Of a stretch of DNA of 64,000 bases, positions 49,638 to 61,166 are shown one piece after another. Below the pieces are notes generated by a model. That model made no database searches. It had not been told where the DNA came from and saw nothing but the letters and a program-made list of their open reading frames with translations. A program made the position numbers and the translations under genes. Numbering within the stretch: the first letter of the stretch is position 1; every line of letters starts with the position of its first letter. The DNA is from Xenorhabdus ishibashii. GTDB lineage: Bacteria; Pseudomonadota; Gammaproteobacteria; Enterobacterales; Enterobacteriaceae. Where the stretch lies: positions 279,200-343,199 of the forward strand of contig NZ_NJAK01000002.1 in NCBI RefSeq assembly GCF_002632755.1, in the 5' to 3' direction.

Positions 49638-50501
49638 TTACTCCATATCACTGACGGAGTCGATAAAACGATTTAATACGCTTGAATGAGATTTTGATTT
49701 GTAGACATAACACTGATTAACTGCATCAGGTCGTGATATAGGAATGAAGCCAAGGCTTTCTCCCTCTTCCAATGCACCGGAATGGGAATCTGTAATAAAA
49801 ATATAATCAGTTGATTGAATAAAATTGAGACAACATTCTATATTATCCATCTGTCGAATATTAACTTTTTCTCCATTTTTTATCATTTCATCTTCCAAAT
49901 TCTTTATCAAATTACCTTTATAAAGAACGGGATCACATAACCACGTTCTCTTTCTCAGCAATTGAGTAAAGTCCCCATTCACTTCATCCAATAATTCCTT
50001 ACGGCAGCAAATCCCCAAATTTGGCCCATCAATTTTCCGTACCAGGCTGAATCTATCACTAAGTATTTTTTCTGAACTTAAAATTATTGTATTGCCCTCA
50101 TAGTCAACTATTTCATCAATGTTATCATAACTGAAGCGTAATATATTAACTTGAGCATTATTTCTGTCCGCTGCTTTATAAAGCGAAATCAGATGCTTTT
50201 TCTTACCCCAATCATGGTATATATTAACAACATTACAAATACTCCCGCTAATGTGTTTCTTTGTAATTTCTTTCTCTTTCAAATAGAGTTCTTTTAAGTC
50301 ATTATATAACTCCACTCCGTCTTTGGTCAGAATCATCCCAAACTTCTCCCTTTTGAACAAGCGCTTTCCTAACGTCGCTTCAAAGTCTTTAATTGATTTA
50401 GCGACTGGGGGAGTCGTACGGTTCATCACTCTTGCCGCCTTGCTTAAAGAACCCATTTCCACCACCGCCATGAATGCTTCTAATTTACGAGAAAAAAACA
50501 T
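49638..50501 (-). CDS. LysR-family transcriptional regulator, atypical
   Basis: The 287-residue protein has a standard N-terminal winged helix-turn-helix (RKLEAFMAVVEMGSLSKAAR through KSIKDFEATLGKRLFKRE). Its effector domain is unusually lysine-, asparagine- and isoleucine-rich and does not clearly match a regulator I know. Target and inducer are unknown. It stands alone between tRNA-Tyr and xthA, flanked by about 400 and 650 bases of very AT-rich DNA. That setting and its base composition suggest an acquired gene, perhaps the survivor of a larger insert. Confidence 0.85.
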   Translation of the reverse strand: MFFSRKLEAFMAVVEMGSLSKAARVMNRTTPPVAKSIKDFEATLGKRLFKREKFGMILTKDGVELYNDLKELYLKEKEITKKHISGSICNVVNIYHDWGKKKHLISLYKAADRNNAQVNILRFSYDNIDEIVDYEGNTIILSSEKILSDRFSLVRKIDGPNLGICCRKELLDEVNGDFTQLLRKRTWLCDPVLYKGNLIKNLEDEMIKNGEKVNIRQMDNIECCLNFIQSTDYIFITDSHSGALEEGESLGFIPISRPDAVNQCYVYKSKSHSSVLNRFIDSVSDME

Positions 50502-51152
50502 AATTCACCGTTCCTATGTAACTTGTGGCTAAAATAATTTCCTTGAAATGGCCTTCTCATCAGGTAACCGCTAAATCAAACTTGATATTATGAAGGTATA
50601 ATTTTGTACAATAAAAATAAGTATTTTTCAAATGGCATTTATATAAAACGCCAGTCCCTGATGCAATAATGCGGTTTAGATGAACTATATTATTCATCTA
50701 TATCATGATGAATATTCCACCGTGATTGTAAGCCACCAATAGATATAACCATGGCCTACAAGTTCAAATTTCTATCAGAGATTGATTAATTCTTCTACTT
50801 TTTCATTAATTAATTTTTGTAACACACAACATAAAATAAATTCCAAGAATAAAAATCCTCACTATAATTTATAATATCAAATGTTGAATATAACATATAA
50901 CAATCAGTGAATTATTATATATCCATTAATTTACTATTTATTGATTTAGTGTCTTTTTATTTTTTAAAAATCGATTCGACACTTTAAATTTTGGGTAACG
51001 AGAGCATTATATTCAATATAGTATTACATATATGAATAAAATAGCGAATTACCAAGGTAATTAGGTGAAATTTATTATTTAATAAATGGTTACATACTTA
51101 TTTGTATCTGTTAATATTAAAAAAAAGCATATTCTACAGGTGATTATAACAA
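50502..51152. other. 650-base AT-rich region upstream of xthA
   Basis: This region separates the divergent LysR-family gene and xthA and is among the most AT-rich stretches of the window. It should contain both promoters and is a likely H-NS target. I see no gene, no clear operator and no mobile-element end in it. Confidence 0.45.
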
Positions 51153-51959
51153 ATGAAATTTATATCATTCAATATTAATGGGTTAAGAGCACGTCATCAC
51201 CAACTCTCTGCCATTGTTGAACAACACCAACCTGATGTTATCGGATTACAAGAAATAAAAGTCCATGATGAAATGTTTCCTCTAGAAGAAGTCAGTAAGC
51301 TGGGTTACCACGTCTTTTATCATGGTCAAAAATCACACTATGGGGTCGCCCTGCTGACTCGCCAACAACCAGTGGATATCCGTAAAGGCTTTCCTAATGA
51401 TGGTGATGATGCTCAGCGCCGCATTATTATGGCCGATATCGAGACACCTCTTGGTTTATTAACTGTAATCAATGGCTATTTTCCTCAAGGAGAGAGCCGC
51501 GATCACCCGATTAAATTTCCTGCAAAAGAAAAATTTTATCAGGATCTGCTGTCTTATCTGGAAACTAACCATTCTCCGAAATCACACATTCTGATTATGG
51601 GAGATATGAATATCAGTCCAACAGATCTCGATATTGGCATCGGAGAAAATAACCAAAAACGCTGGTTAAAAACAGGAAAATGTTCTTTCTTACCAGAAGA
51701 GCGGGAATGGATGGCACGTTTGAAAAATTGGGGATTCATCGATACATTCCGGGCACAACACCCTGAAGTCAATGACCAATTTTCTTGGTTCGACTATCGT
51801 TCAAAAGGCTTTGATGATAATCGTGGGCTGCGCATTGATTTGCTGCTTGCCAGCCACCCGCTGGCAGAAAGATGTACCTCTTCTGGTATCGATTATGCTA
51901 TCCGCAGCATGGAAAAACCATCCGATCATGCCCCTGTTTGGACAGAGTTTAAAATATAA
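51153..51959 (+). CDS. xthA: Exodeoxyribonuclease III
   Basis: XthA is the main AP endonuclease and 3'-5' exonuclease of base-excision repair. The 268-residue protein starts [20 protein letters not shown] and has the metal ligands in [15 protein letters not shown]. Further conserved segments are [34 protein letters not shown] and the catalytic [20 protein letters not shown]. coli XthA has the same length. It is convergent with topB. Confidence 0.97.
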   Translation: MKFISFNINGLRARHHQLSAIVEQHQPDVIGLQEIKVHDEMFPLEEVSKLGYHVFYHGQKSHYGVALLTRQQPVDIRKGFPNDGDDAQRRIIMADIETPLGLLTVINGYFPQGESRDHPIKFPAKEKFYQDLLSYLETNHSPKSHILIMGDMNISPTDLDIGIGENNQKRWLKTGKCSFLPEEREWMARLKNWGFIDTFRAQHPEVNDQFSWFDYRSKGFDDNRGLRIDLLLASHPLAERCTSSGIDYAIRSMEKPSDHAPVWTEFKI

Positions 51960-51973
51960 GTAGCGTTCATGAA

Positions 51974-52002
51974 ACACAGCACCATCCATGACGGTGCTGT
52001 GT
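51974..52002. terminator. Bidirectional terminator between xthA and topB
   Basis: The perfect 10-bp stem ACACAGCACC / GGTGCTGTGT with a 9-base loop lies between two convergent stop codons. Confidence 0.8.
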
Positions 52003-52014
52003 CATTACTGCGGA

Positions 52015-53961
52015 TTATCCCTGATTAGACTGGCCTTTCTTTGCCCTGCCCTTACTGGATTTTACCTGCTTTCCTTTCCCTTTTTTGGTATTAACAGGAA
52101 CGGGAGGCAAATCCCTAAAAGCCTTCAAATTACGGTGCTGTTTTGCCTGCCAGATCAGTTGCTGCAATGTTTCCTGAAGGGGTAACATAAAATCCTGATA
52201 ACGGAATTGCTTTTCGCTGATTTGCGTCAAACAAGATTCCCAATGTGCTGTCATATCTGGCAATACGGCCATATCCGGCAATACATGAATTAAAGCCCGA
52301 CCAGCCGGAGTAGCGTGAATAGAGCGCCCTTTTTTGTACAGAAAATCCCGTTTGAATAGCAACTCAATGATCCCTGCTCGGGTCGCTTCCGTACCCAAGC
52401 CATCAGTTGCACGAAGCACCTTTTTCAAAGCCTTATCCTGCACAAATCGAGCTATGCCCGTCATTGCAGACAATAATGTTGCATCAGTGAAAGGACGTGG
52501 AGGTTGGGTCTGTCTTTCCACCACTTCGCCCTTCTCACACAATAACTCATCTCCTTTAGCAGCAACAGGTAATGGCGTGCCTTCATTCTCTTCATCCCGC
52601 TCCTTGCTGCCAAGCAGCGTCCTCCAACCCGCTTCTGCCAGAAAACGCGCCTTAGCGATAAATTTCCCACCAGCGATATCAAGTTCAATCGTACATTTTC
52701 GAAATACTGCATCAGGAAAAAACTGCATCAGGTATTGCCGCGCAATTAAGCTATAAATATGGCTTTCATTTTCTGTTAAATTGATCTGGCTACTACGTGC
52801 AGTAGGAATAATAGCATGGTGAGCATCAACCTTCTTATCATCCCAACAGCGGTTTTTTTGCTCTGTATCTAAAGCATCTTGCGGAAGTAAATGGGCAGCA
52901 TGAACCGAAATGGCATTCAAAACCGCATGACGCCCAACAAAATGTTCTTCCGGCAGATAACGGCAGTCAGAGCGTGGATAAGTGATCAATTTATGGGTTT
53001 CATAAAGCCGCTGACAAACATCAAGTACATCCTGAGCGCTTAAACCAAAACGCCTGGCCGCTTCAATCTGCAAAGATGAAAGGGAAAAAGGCAATGGTGC
53101 CGTTTCTGATTCACGCTTATCCTGATAGGCAGTGACATGGGCAGGTTGTCCAGTAATACGCGCAACAACATGCTCAGCTAACGGCCGGTGAATAATCCTC
53201 CCTTCTTCATCCTGAAAATCAATACAAGATTCACTGGGTTGCCATAAAGCCGTAAACCGCTCTTCATTGGGTGTAACAACATGTGCCTTGACTTCAAAGA
53301 AATCTTTCGGCACGAAATGTTCTATCTCTTCATCGCGGCGTACAACCAAACCTAAGATAGGAGTCTGGACACGCCCAACCGATAATACTCCCTGATAACC
53401 TGCATTTTTGCCTAATAAGGTATAAGCACGGGTCATGTTGATGCCATAAAGCCAGTCCGCTCTGGCTCTGGCGAGCGCAGAAACACATAAGGGGATAAAC
53501 TCCCGATTGTTCCTTAGCCGTTCAATCGCTTTTGCGACCGCCTGAGGATTTAAGTCATTAATTAGGCATCGCTGGACGTTGTGTTTTTTATCCGTATCCA
53601 GATCTAAAAAATCCAGCACTTCATCCACTAGCAACTGACCTTCACGATCAGGGTCACCTGCATGGATTATTTCGTTCGCTCTTTCCAACAGGGATTTAAT
53701 TGTATTGAGCTGTTTAGCCACGGCTGCCCGTGGCTTTAACTGCCATTTTTCAGGAATGATCGGTAAATCAGCCAATACCCAACGCGCGTAACGGCTATCG
53801 TAGGCATCGGGTTCAGCTTGTTCCAATAGATGACCAACACACCAAGTCACAAACTGGTTATTACCGCATTCAATAAACCCATCCCCACGTCGATGGGGTT
53901 TTGGTAAAACATCCGCAATAGCTCTCGCGAGGCTGGGTTTCTCCGCAATAAAAAGACGCAT
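52015..53961 (-). CDS. topB: DNA topoisomerase III
   Basis: TopB is a type IA topoisomerase that decatenates replication intermediates. I choose the start [20 protein letters not shown] at 53961 (648 residues, as in E. coli about 653) rather than an ATG seven codons upstream. It has the Toprim acidic motif [15 protein letters not shown] and the catalytic tyrosine in [17 protein letters not shown] near residue 330. [20 protein letters not shown] and a basic tail ([20 protein letters not shown]) follow. Its start lies 4 bases after the stop of the decayed selD. Confidence 0.97.
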   Translation of the reverse strand: MRLFIAEKPSLARAIADVLPKPHRRGDGFIECGNNQFVTWCVGHLLEQAEPDAYDSRYARWVLADLPIIPEKWQLKPRAAVAKQLNTIKSLLERANEIIHAGDPDREGQLLVDEVLDFLDLDTDKKHNVQRCLINDLNPQAVAKAIERLRNNREFIPLCVSALARARADWLYGINMTRAYTLLGKNAGYQGVLSVGRVQTPILGLVVRRDEEIEHFVPKDFFEVKAHVVTPNEERFTALWQPSESCIDFQDEEGRIIHRPLAEHVVARITGQPAHVTAYQDKRESETAPLPFSLSSLQIEAARRFGLSAQDVLDVCQRLYETHKLITYPRSDCRYLPEEHFVGRHAVLNAISVHAAHLLPQDALDTEQKNRCWDDKKVDAHHAIIPTARSSQINLTENESHIYSLIARQYLMQFFPDAVFRKCTIELDIAGGKFIAKARFLAEAGWRTLLGSKERDEENEGTPLPVAAKGDELLCEKGEVVERQTQPPRPFTDATLLSAMTGIARFVQDKALKKVLRATDGLGTEATRAGIIELLFKRDFLYKKGRSIHATPAGRALIHVLPDMAVLPDMTAHWESCLTQISEKQFRYQDFMLPLQETLQQLIWQAKQHRNLKAFRDLPPVPVNTKKGKGKQVKSSKGRAKKGQSNQG

Positions 53962-53965
53962 AGAA

Positions 53966-54292
53966 TTATTCAAGAACTTCAATGAGTGCTCTGTCTGAGC
54001 TTGGCTCAGTCAGTTCACCAATAGCAAAAAAATCAATGTCGTGGCTTCGTGCAACGGCTTTCGCCTCTTCCACAGCATCCGGCAAAATTGCCAGCAAGAA
54101 ACCACCCGAAGTTTGTGGGTCACACAGGAGATGGCGTTGAGTCCCCGCTTTATTTAACTGGCACATAGTTTCTTTCGCAATACCTTGGTGTTCAGGTTGA
54201 AGCAACCCTCTCTTTTCAGCCGTAGTCAATACGCCAACGCCTAAAGGTTAGGTCAGGAACATTGGACGCACCAATTAAGAAGTCACGGGCAA
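53966..54292 (-). pseudogene. selD: Decayed selD (selenide, water dikinase), C-terminal remnants only
   Basis: Reading the minus strand from just after ydjA gives LPVTS, a stop (54275-54277), LVRPMFLT, a stop (54248-54250), then PLGVGVLTTAEKRGLLQPEH and LLCDPQTSGGFLLAILPDA, ending [17 protein letters not shown]. These correspond to SelD blocks GLAVTG, FLTKPLGIGVLTTAEK and RDLLCDPQTSGG. The N-terminal half with the catalytic Cys and Lys and the ATP-binding glycine motif is missing. About 75 residues are also missing before LLCDPQTSGG, and two stops interrupt the frame. Synteny (ydjA-selD-topB) is as in E. coli. An 87-codon open frame remains but cannot encode an active enzyme. Confidence 0.88.
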
Positions 54293-54293
54293 A

Positions 54294-54845
54294 TTAGAAA
54301 TAACTGACAAAATTCGTTAAATCTGGTGTTGCGACTTTTGCCGGTGCCCTTAGTTCTGGGGTTCCTAAATAAAGGAATCCAACAATCTTGTCATTTTCCT
54401 CACATCCCAAACCAGCCCTGACAATTGGATCTTCTGTCCATGAGCCTGAACGCCATATACCACCAAAACCTTGCGCGACTGCGGCCATTTGCATTGCGTG
54501 AACAGCACACCCCGCAGCAACGATTTGTTCCCATGCCGGAACTTTTGCATGTTCAACTACCTTGGCGATGATTGTAATAATCATTGGTGCTCGGTAAGGG
54601 GCATTTTTTGCTTTCTCCTCAACTTCCCTTCCCAGTCCGCCTTCCATTGCTGCTTTTTCAAGGAGATGACTGAACTTATTCATGCCTTCTCCCTGCATCA
54701 CAATAAAATGCCAAGGACGCAAAGCCCCGTGGTCAGGAGCCCTCATCCCTGCGGCTAAAATATGTTGCAATTCATTTCCTTCTGGGGCGGGGGTTGTTAA
54801 ACGTGAAACTGAACGACGATTTAACAAAAGTTCCAAAGCATTCAT
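54294..54845 (-). CDS. ydjA: YdjA, minimal nitroreductase-family flavoprotein
   Basis: This 183-residue nitroreductase starts [20 protein letters not shown] and has the FMN-binding RRSVSR and [16 protein letters not shown]. Also conserved are [40 protein letters not shown] and [17 protein letters not shown]. It is very close to E. coli YdjA, a small FMN enzyme of uncertain substrate. It is divergent from sppA. Its stop codon directly abuts the selD remnant, which suggests that the selD deletion ended here. Confidence 0.95.
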   Translation of the reverse strand: MNALELLLNRRSVSRLTTPAPEGNELQHILAAGMRAPDHGALRPWHFIVMQGEGMNKFSHLLEKAAMEGGLGREVEEKAKNAPYRAPMIITIIAKVVEHAKVPAWEQIVAAGCAVHAMQMAAVAQGFGGIWRSGSWTEDPIVRAGLGCEENDKIVGFLYLGTPELRAPAKVATPDLTNFVSYF

Positions 54846-55012
54846 TATTTTCTCCTAAATAAGATAATCTGTGATAAACCAACATTCTCTGTTTATTCGT
54901 TAATGAATGAAAGTACATAAACTGTTTTTTCAATCAATAATATGATTTCCTGCTGACATTTCTCCGCAGGCTGATTAGGATAACTTCATTTGATACCATA
55001 ACCGGAGACAAT

Positions 55013-56890
55013 ATGCGCAAATTATGGCACTTCACGGCAGCATTATTTAAATGGAGTTGGAAGCTCCTAAATTTTGTACGCCAATTTATTTCCAATCTTA
55101 TTTTTATTCTATTGATTGTTGTTGTCGTTGTTGGGGTCATCGTTTACCAACAACAATCCAAACTTGACGATAACTCTCACGGTGCATTGTATGTCAACCT
55201 ATCTGGTATTGTTCTTGATCGCGTAACTGATCGCAGTCCATTTGAACAATTTGCAAAAGATCTTCTGGGGCCACCCAATAGCAATTACAAAGAAACCTCT
55301 GTGTTTGACGTTGTTGACAACATCCGCCGCGCAAAAAACGATCCCAAAATTACAGGTATGGTATTAAAGCTAAAAGATTTTATCGGCGCAGACCAGACTT
55401 CTATGAGGTATATTGGCAAAGCTATTAATGAATTTAAAGCAGCAGGCAAACCTGTTTTTGCGATTGGTGACTCTTACAGCCAATCACAATATCTTTTAGC
55501 CAGCTATGCCGATGAAATATATTTATCTCCACTCGGCTCTGTTGAGATCCGTGGTTTCTCCACCAACCATTTATACTATAAATCCTTGTTGGATACGTTG
55601 AAAGTATCCACCCATATTTTCCGTATAGGAACCTATAAATCAGCAGTTGAACCCATGTTACGTAACGATATGTCAAAAGAGGCTCGTGAAGCTGACAGCC
55701 TCTGGCTCAACGAATTATGGGGCAATTACTTAAATACCATTGCGGTTAACCGACATATCCCTGCCGATCAGATCTCTCCTGGAGCAGCAAATTTCATCGA
55801 AAAATTCCGTAAAGCTGGCGGAGACGCTTCACTATATGCATACCAAAACAAACTGGTGGACTATATTGAGCCACGCAGTGCCGTTGAAAAGAAAATGAAG
55901 GAGAAATTCGGTTGGAATAAAGAACAAAAACATTTCAATTACATCAGTATCTATGATTACATTGACCAAAAACCAATAAAAAATACAGACAATAAAGGCA
56001 ACATTGCTGTCATTGTTGCTGAAGGGGCAATCTTAGAAGGCAAACAATCACCCGGTATTGTTGGAAGTGACACCATTGTTGAACAACTACGTGCAGCACA
56101 CCAGAACTCCAACATAAAAGCGATCGTCTTACGAGTAAACAGCCCAGGTGGCAGTATCAGTGCGTCTGAAATTATTCGCAATGAGTTGGCAGCTATCCGA
56201 GATGATAAAACAGGAAATGCGAAACCCATCGTAGTTTCAATGGGTGGATTGACTGCTTCAGGGGGTTACTGGATATCCACCCCAGCTAACTATATTATTG
56301 CTGATCCTGTTACATTAACAGGCTCGATTGGTGTTTTTGGTGTCATGCAAACTTTTGAAAAGAGCCTCAATTACGTTGGCGTGAATACCGACGGTATTTC
56401 AACAACTCCATTAGCCGATATTTCTGCCACCAAAGGCATCAACCAGACATTCTCAGATGTAATACAGTTATCTATTGAGAATGGCTATAATAAGTTTATC
56501 GGGTTAGTTGCAATTGCCCGTAATAAATCTCTGGATGAAATCGATAATATCGCTCAGGGGCGTGTTTGGAGTGGCATTGATGCCAAAAAACATGGTTTAG
56601 TCGACCAACTGGGTGATTTTGATGATGCCGTTAAAAAAGCCGCTGAACTGGCAAAAGTCAAAAATGTCTCATTGGACTGGATGCAACCTGAACTTTCATT
56701 CTCAGAAAAATTCATGTTGGGACTGACTTCATCAGCGCAAGCACTTCTACCAAATACTTTGCAGTCAATGTTGCCGGCTCCACTTGCCGAAGTCGCTCAA
56801 GATGTGAAAAAACAAGCTGTATTTTATAACAATATGAAAGATCCGCAGAATATCTACACATTCTGTTTGAATTGTGTCGATATTCGTTAA
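55013..56890 (+). CDS. sppA: Protease IV (signal peptide peptidase)
   Basis: SppA degrades cleaved signal peptides in the inner membrane. The 625-residue protein has an N-terminal membrane helix (FISNLIFILLIVVVVVGVIV) and two S49 domains. The catalytic lysine lies in IFRIGTYKSAVEPMLRND near residue 207 and the serine in SMGGLTASGGYWISTPANY near 420, the Lys/Ser dyad split between domains as in E. coli. The segment RVNSPGGSISASEIIRNEL is also typical. It is followed by a terminator and then ansA, as in E. coli. Confidence 0.97.
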   Translation: MRKLWHFTAALFKWSWKLLNFVRQFISNLIFILLIVVVVVGVIVYQQQSKLDDNSHGALYVNLSGIVLDRVTDRSPFEQFAKDLLGPPNSNYKETSVFDVVDNIRRAKNDPKITGMVLKLKDFIGADQTSMRYIGKAINEFKAAGKPVFAIGDSYSQSQYLLASYADEIYLSPLGSVEIRGFSTNHLYYKSLLDTLKVSTHIFRIGTYKSAVEPMLRNDMSKEAREADSLWLNELWGNYLNTIAVNRHIPADQISPGAANFIEKFRKAGGDASLYAYQNKLVDYIEPRSAVEKKMKEKFGWNKEQKHFNYISIYDYIDQKPIKNTDNKGNIAVIVAEGAILEGKQSPGIVGSDTIVEQLRAAHQNSNIKAIVLRVNSPGGSISASEIIRNELAAIRDDKTGNAKPIVVSMGGLTASGGYWISTPANYIIADPVTLTGSIGVFGVMQTFEKSLNYVGVNTDGISTTPLADISATKGINQTFSDVIQLSIENGYNKFIGLVAIARNKSLDEIDNIAQGRVWSGIDAKKHGLVDQLGDFDDAVKKAAELAKVKNVSLDWMQPELSFSEKFMLGLTSSAQALLPNTLQSMLPAPLAEVAQDVKKQAVFYNNMKDPQNIYTFCLNCVDIR

Positions 56891-56918
56891 AATAACTGAC
56901 TAAGGTTCCAACAAATTT

Positions 56919-56947
56919 AAAGCCTGATTCCACCATCAGGCTTTTTT
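56919..56947 (+). terminator. sppA terminator
   Basis: The perfect 10-bp stem AAAGCCTGAT / ATCAGGCTTT has a 6-base loop and a run of T, 28 bases after the sppA stop. Confidence 0.92.
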
Positions 56948-56999
56948 TATTCTTGATACTCCCTATAATCCGGCTAAATGTTTTTATTGAGGCGTTACC

Positions 57000-58019
57000 A
57001 TGCAGAAGAAATCGATCTACGTTGTTTACACTGGCGGTACTATTGGGATGCAACATTCTCCCAATGGATACATTCCCGTTTCCGGTCATTTACAACAACA
57101 ACTCGCCAAAATGCCAGAATTTCACCGTCCAGAAATGCCAACATTCACAATTCGTGAACACCAACCTCTGATTGATTCTTCTGATATGAGTCCTGACGAC
57201 TGGAGCATTATCGCAAATGATATCTACCAGAATTATCATGACTATGATGGTTTTGTGATTCTGCACGGTACAGATACCATGGCTTTCACTGCGTCAGCAC
57301 TCGCCTTCATGTTCGAGAACCTTAATAAACCTATTATTGTGACAGGGTCACAAATTCCTCTGGAAGCATTGCGTTCCGATGGACAAACCAATCTCCTTAA
57401 TGCTTTGTATCTTGCAGCAAATTACCCTATTAACGAAGTCAGTTTGTTTTTTAACAATAAGTTATTTCGTGGAAATAGAACAATTAAGGCTCATGCAGAT
57501 GGCTTTGATGCTTTTTCATCCCCTAACTGCTCACCACTGATGGAAGCTGGGATAAATATCCGTACCTTCAAAACAACCCCCATACCTGTTAGTCACGGAG
57601 AGTTTGGTGTGAACTCAATCACATCACAACCGATTGGTGTTGTGACCATCTATCCGGGATTATCCGATCAGGTGGTAGAAAATATTCTGATGCAACCCGT
57701 CAAGGCGTTAATTTTGCGTTCATACGGTGTTGGCAATGCTCCGCAACGAGCTGATTTGTTACAAACGTTAAAGAAAGCAACTGAGCGAGGTATTATTGTG
57801 GTCAATTTGACACAATGTATTTCTGGCCGAGTCAATATGGAAGGCTATGCGACTGGTCATTCTCTGGCAGCATCAGGTGTTATCAGTGGTTATGACATGA
57901 CTTTCGAAGCAACTTTAACGAAATTGCACTATTTATTGAGCCAATCATATACACCAGAAGAGATCCGCTACCTGATGCAACAAAATCTGCGGGGAGAATT
58001 GAGCTATTCCGATGAATAA
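57000..58019 (+). CDS. ansA: L-asparaginase I (cytoplasmic)
   Basis: AnsA hydrolyses asparagine to aspartate and ammonia in the cytoplasm. The 339-residue protein has no signal peptide. The first catalytic threonine lies in IYVVYTGGTIGMQHSPNGY and the second in FVILHGTDTMAFTASALAF. The lysine segment is GNRTIKAHADGFDAFSSPN. Length matches E. coli AnsA (338). It forms an operon with pncA 20 bases downstream, as in E. coli. Confidence 0.97.
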   Translation: MQKKSIYVVYTGGTIGMQHSPNGYIPVSGHLQQQLAKMPEFHRPEMPTFTIREHQPLIDSSDMSPDDWSIIANDIYQNYHDYDGFVILHGTDTMAFTASALAFMFENLNKPIIVTGSQIPLEALRSDGQTNLLNALYLAANYPINEVSLFFNNKLFRGNRTIKAHADGFDAFSSPNCSPLMEAGINIRTFKTTPIPVSHGEFGVNSITSQPIGVVTIYPGLSDQVVENILMQPVKALILRSYGVGNAPQRADLLQTLKKATERGIIVVNLTQCISGRVNMEGYATGHSLAASGVISGYDMTFEATLTKLHYLLSQSYTPEEIRYLMQQNLRGELSYSDE

Positions 58020-58039
58020 TAGATAGGTGAGTCGAGAAT

Positions 58040-58678
58040 ATGATGAAAACAGCATTATTACTTATTGATCTACAAAATGACTTTTGTACTGGGGGAGCAC
58101 TGGCTGTCAAAGAGAGTGATACAGTGATTGAGGTAGCAAATAACGTTATTGCACGATGTCAGGAAAACAATATCACGGTTATCGCCACTCAAGATTGGCA
58201 CCCAGCCAACCATATGAGCTTTGCAGAAAACTCAGGACAAAAAGTAGGTGAATTAGGGAAACTCAATGGTATTCCTCAAGTATGGTGGCCGAACCACTGT
58301 ATACAAGGAGAGTTTGGTGCAGAGTTACATCCTTTGTTAAATCAATCTGCTATTCAAGAAATTTTCCGAAAAGGGGAAAATCCTCAAATAGATAGCTATA
58401 GTGCATTCTTTGATAATGACCATAAAAGTAAAACCCGTCTGGATACATGGCTGATAGCGCAGAATATACAACGCCTGTTTGTTATGGGTATCGCCACTGA
58501 TTACTGCGTAAAATTTACTGTACTTGATGCCCTGGCATTAGGTTATGAAACCTATGTCATTATTGATGGCTGTCGCGGTGTTAATATCCAAAAAGATGAC
58601 AGCCAACAAGCATTTGAAGAAATGGACAGAAAAGGGGCTAAGTTAGTTTCACAAAGTGAAATGATATCCATTTTATAA
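58040..58678 (+). CDS. pncA: Nicotinamidase
   Basis: PncA deamidates nicotinamide to nicotinate for NAD salvage. The 212-residue isochorismatase-fold protein has the catalytic aspartate in LLIDLQNDFCTGGALAV, the metal-binding histidines in TQDWHPANHMSF and the nucleophilic cysteine in MGIATDYCVKFTVLDAL. The Met at codon 2 is an alternative start. It is co-transcribed with ansA. Confidence 0.96.
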   Translation: MMKTALLLIDLQNDFCTGGALAVKESDTVIEVANNVIARCQENNITVIATQDWHPANHMSFAENSGQKVGELGKLNGIPQVWWPNHCIQGEFGAELHPLLNQSAIQEIFRKGENPQIDSYSAFFDNDHKSKTRLDTWLIAQNIQRLFVMGIATDYCVKFTVLDALALGYETYVIIDGCRGVNIQKDDSQQAFEEMDRKGAKLVSQSEMISIL

Positions 58679-58752
58679 CCCGATCCAAATCATCAATGCA
58701 GTAGCCATAACCATTTATAAAATTAATTGACAATTCTAATTAATGTAACTAA

Positions 58753-58790
58753 TGATAACCTTGTCTTTCAGACATAGGACGAGGTTATCA
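58753..58790. terminator. Bidirectional terminator between pncA and yeaC
   Basis: TGATAACCTTGTC and GACGAGGTTATCA form a 13-bp stem with one G-T pair and a 12-base loop, between two convergent stop codons. Confidence 0.75.
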
Positions 58791-58802
58791 ATTCATGCCA
58801 TT

Positions 58803-59084
58803 TCAATCTTCCGACTGGGGTTTTAATTTTGCAACCATTTCGGACTGAAATAGAGCCTTTAACTCCTGTTTACTTTTTATAGCAATTTGGCCGTCGGTGC
58901 CAATCGTCATATGTTCAGGATCATGATTATGTTTTGCTTGCCAGAGCATCACTGCCTGTAAACTGTATTCTTTCTGTTCTGGCGTAAGTGGTACGCCATC
59001 CTGCCATTTTCCCAGTTCAACAGCCTGAACTAATCGCTGATAAATTTCAGGAGTCATGGCGGAAAGTAAATCATCCAACTTCAT
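58803..59084 (-). CDS. yeaC: YeaC, DUF1315 family protein
   Basis: This 93-residue conserved protein of unknown function starts MKLDDLLSAMTPEIYQRLVQ. AAGGAAATTTCG lies directly before the ATG, so this start is preferred over a longer frame. The conserved stretch AVELGKWQDGVPLTPEQKEY and MLWQAKHNHDPEHMTI match E. coli YeaC, which also lies next to msrB. No membrane segments or known catalytic motifs are visible. Confidence 0.93.
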   Translation of the reverse strand: MKLDDLLSAMTPEIYQRLVQAVELGKWQDGVPLTPEQKEYSLQAVMLWQAKHNHDPEHMTIGTDGQIAIKSKQELKALFQSEMVAKLKPQSED

Positions 59085-59287
59085 CGAAATTTCCTTAATG
59101 ACTATATGCCCTATTTCACTCACTACATATTTTACTTGTACGGCTGTAAACCAGCATGGTTATTATTAATTAATATATTAACCTTAATAACAATTGAGAA
59201 TACTCAGTTAAAAATAAGCTGAATCGTTTTTTCTTTCAATTCATCAAACCAATATTTCATTTAAATTCAGAGTATTCAGACATAATA

Positions 59288-59701
59288 TTAGCCTTCTGTT
59301 TCTTCGCCTGTTTCTTTATCAACAAAACGTAGTGCTGCTGAATTAATACAAAAACGTTCTCCTGTCGGTTTGGGGCCATCAGGAAAGACATGCCCCAAAT
59401 GTGCCTGACATTGGCTACAACGCACCTCTATTCGATGCATATTATGTGAATAATCATCAATATATGTGATGGAACCATCACTAATCGGTTGATAGAAACT
59501 TGGCCATCCACATCCAGAATCAAATTTCGTATCAGAAACAAAAAGTGGCTGGCGGCAACATAAGCAATAATAAATGCCATTTTTTTTGTTGTGTAGTAGT
59601 TTTCCTGAAAATGGCAGTTCAGTACCTGCTTCTTGCGTAACATAGCGCTGTGTTTCACTAAGCTGTTCGATAAAAAAGGAAATATTTTGACTTTTAGTCA
59701 T
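59288..59701 (-). CDS. msrB: Peptide-methionine (R)-S-oxide reductase
   Basis: MsrB repairs the R form of methionine sulfoxide in proteins. The 137-residue protein has two CXXC zinc sites (CLCCRQPLF and [11 protein letters not shown]), [12 protein letters not shown] and the catalytic cysteine in [16 protein letters not shown]. The ATG at 59701 follows AAGGTGGTC. A GTG three codons upstream is in frame but falls in the ribosome-binding site. The catalytic residue is ordinary cysteine, not selenocysteine, consistent with the decayed selD. Confidence 0.96.
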   Translation of the reverse strand: MTKSQNISFFIEQLSETQRYVTQEAGTELPFSGKLLHNKKNGIYYCLCCRQPLFVSDTKFDSGCGWPSFYQPISDGSITYIDDYSHNMHRIEVRCSQCQAHLGHVFPDGPKPTGERFCINSAALRFVDKETGEETEG

Positions 59702-61039
<1,338 letters not shown>

Positions 61040-61059
61040 TTGAGCTTTTATCCATTTTC

Positions 61060-61087
61060 AAAAGTCATCTGTTTACAGATGGCTTTT
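61060..61087 (+). terminator. gapA terminator
   Basis: AAAAGTCATCTGT and ACAGATGGCTTTT form a 13-bp stem with one G-T pair and a 2-base loop, 20 bases after the gapA stop. Confidence 0.88.
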
Positions 61088-61166
61088 ATGTTTATATAAC
61101 TAAAATATTAAGATATTGTTGTCTTTGGTTCAGCTACCAATTTGGGCTTACATAAGGTCATGACAG

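Noticed and set aside
53966..54229. An intact 87-residue protein-coding gene between topB and ydjA
   Set aside because: The frame lacks an ATG at its start (it would need TTG) and is plainly the C-terminal part of a broken selD.
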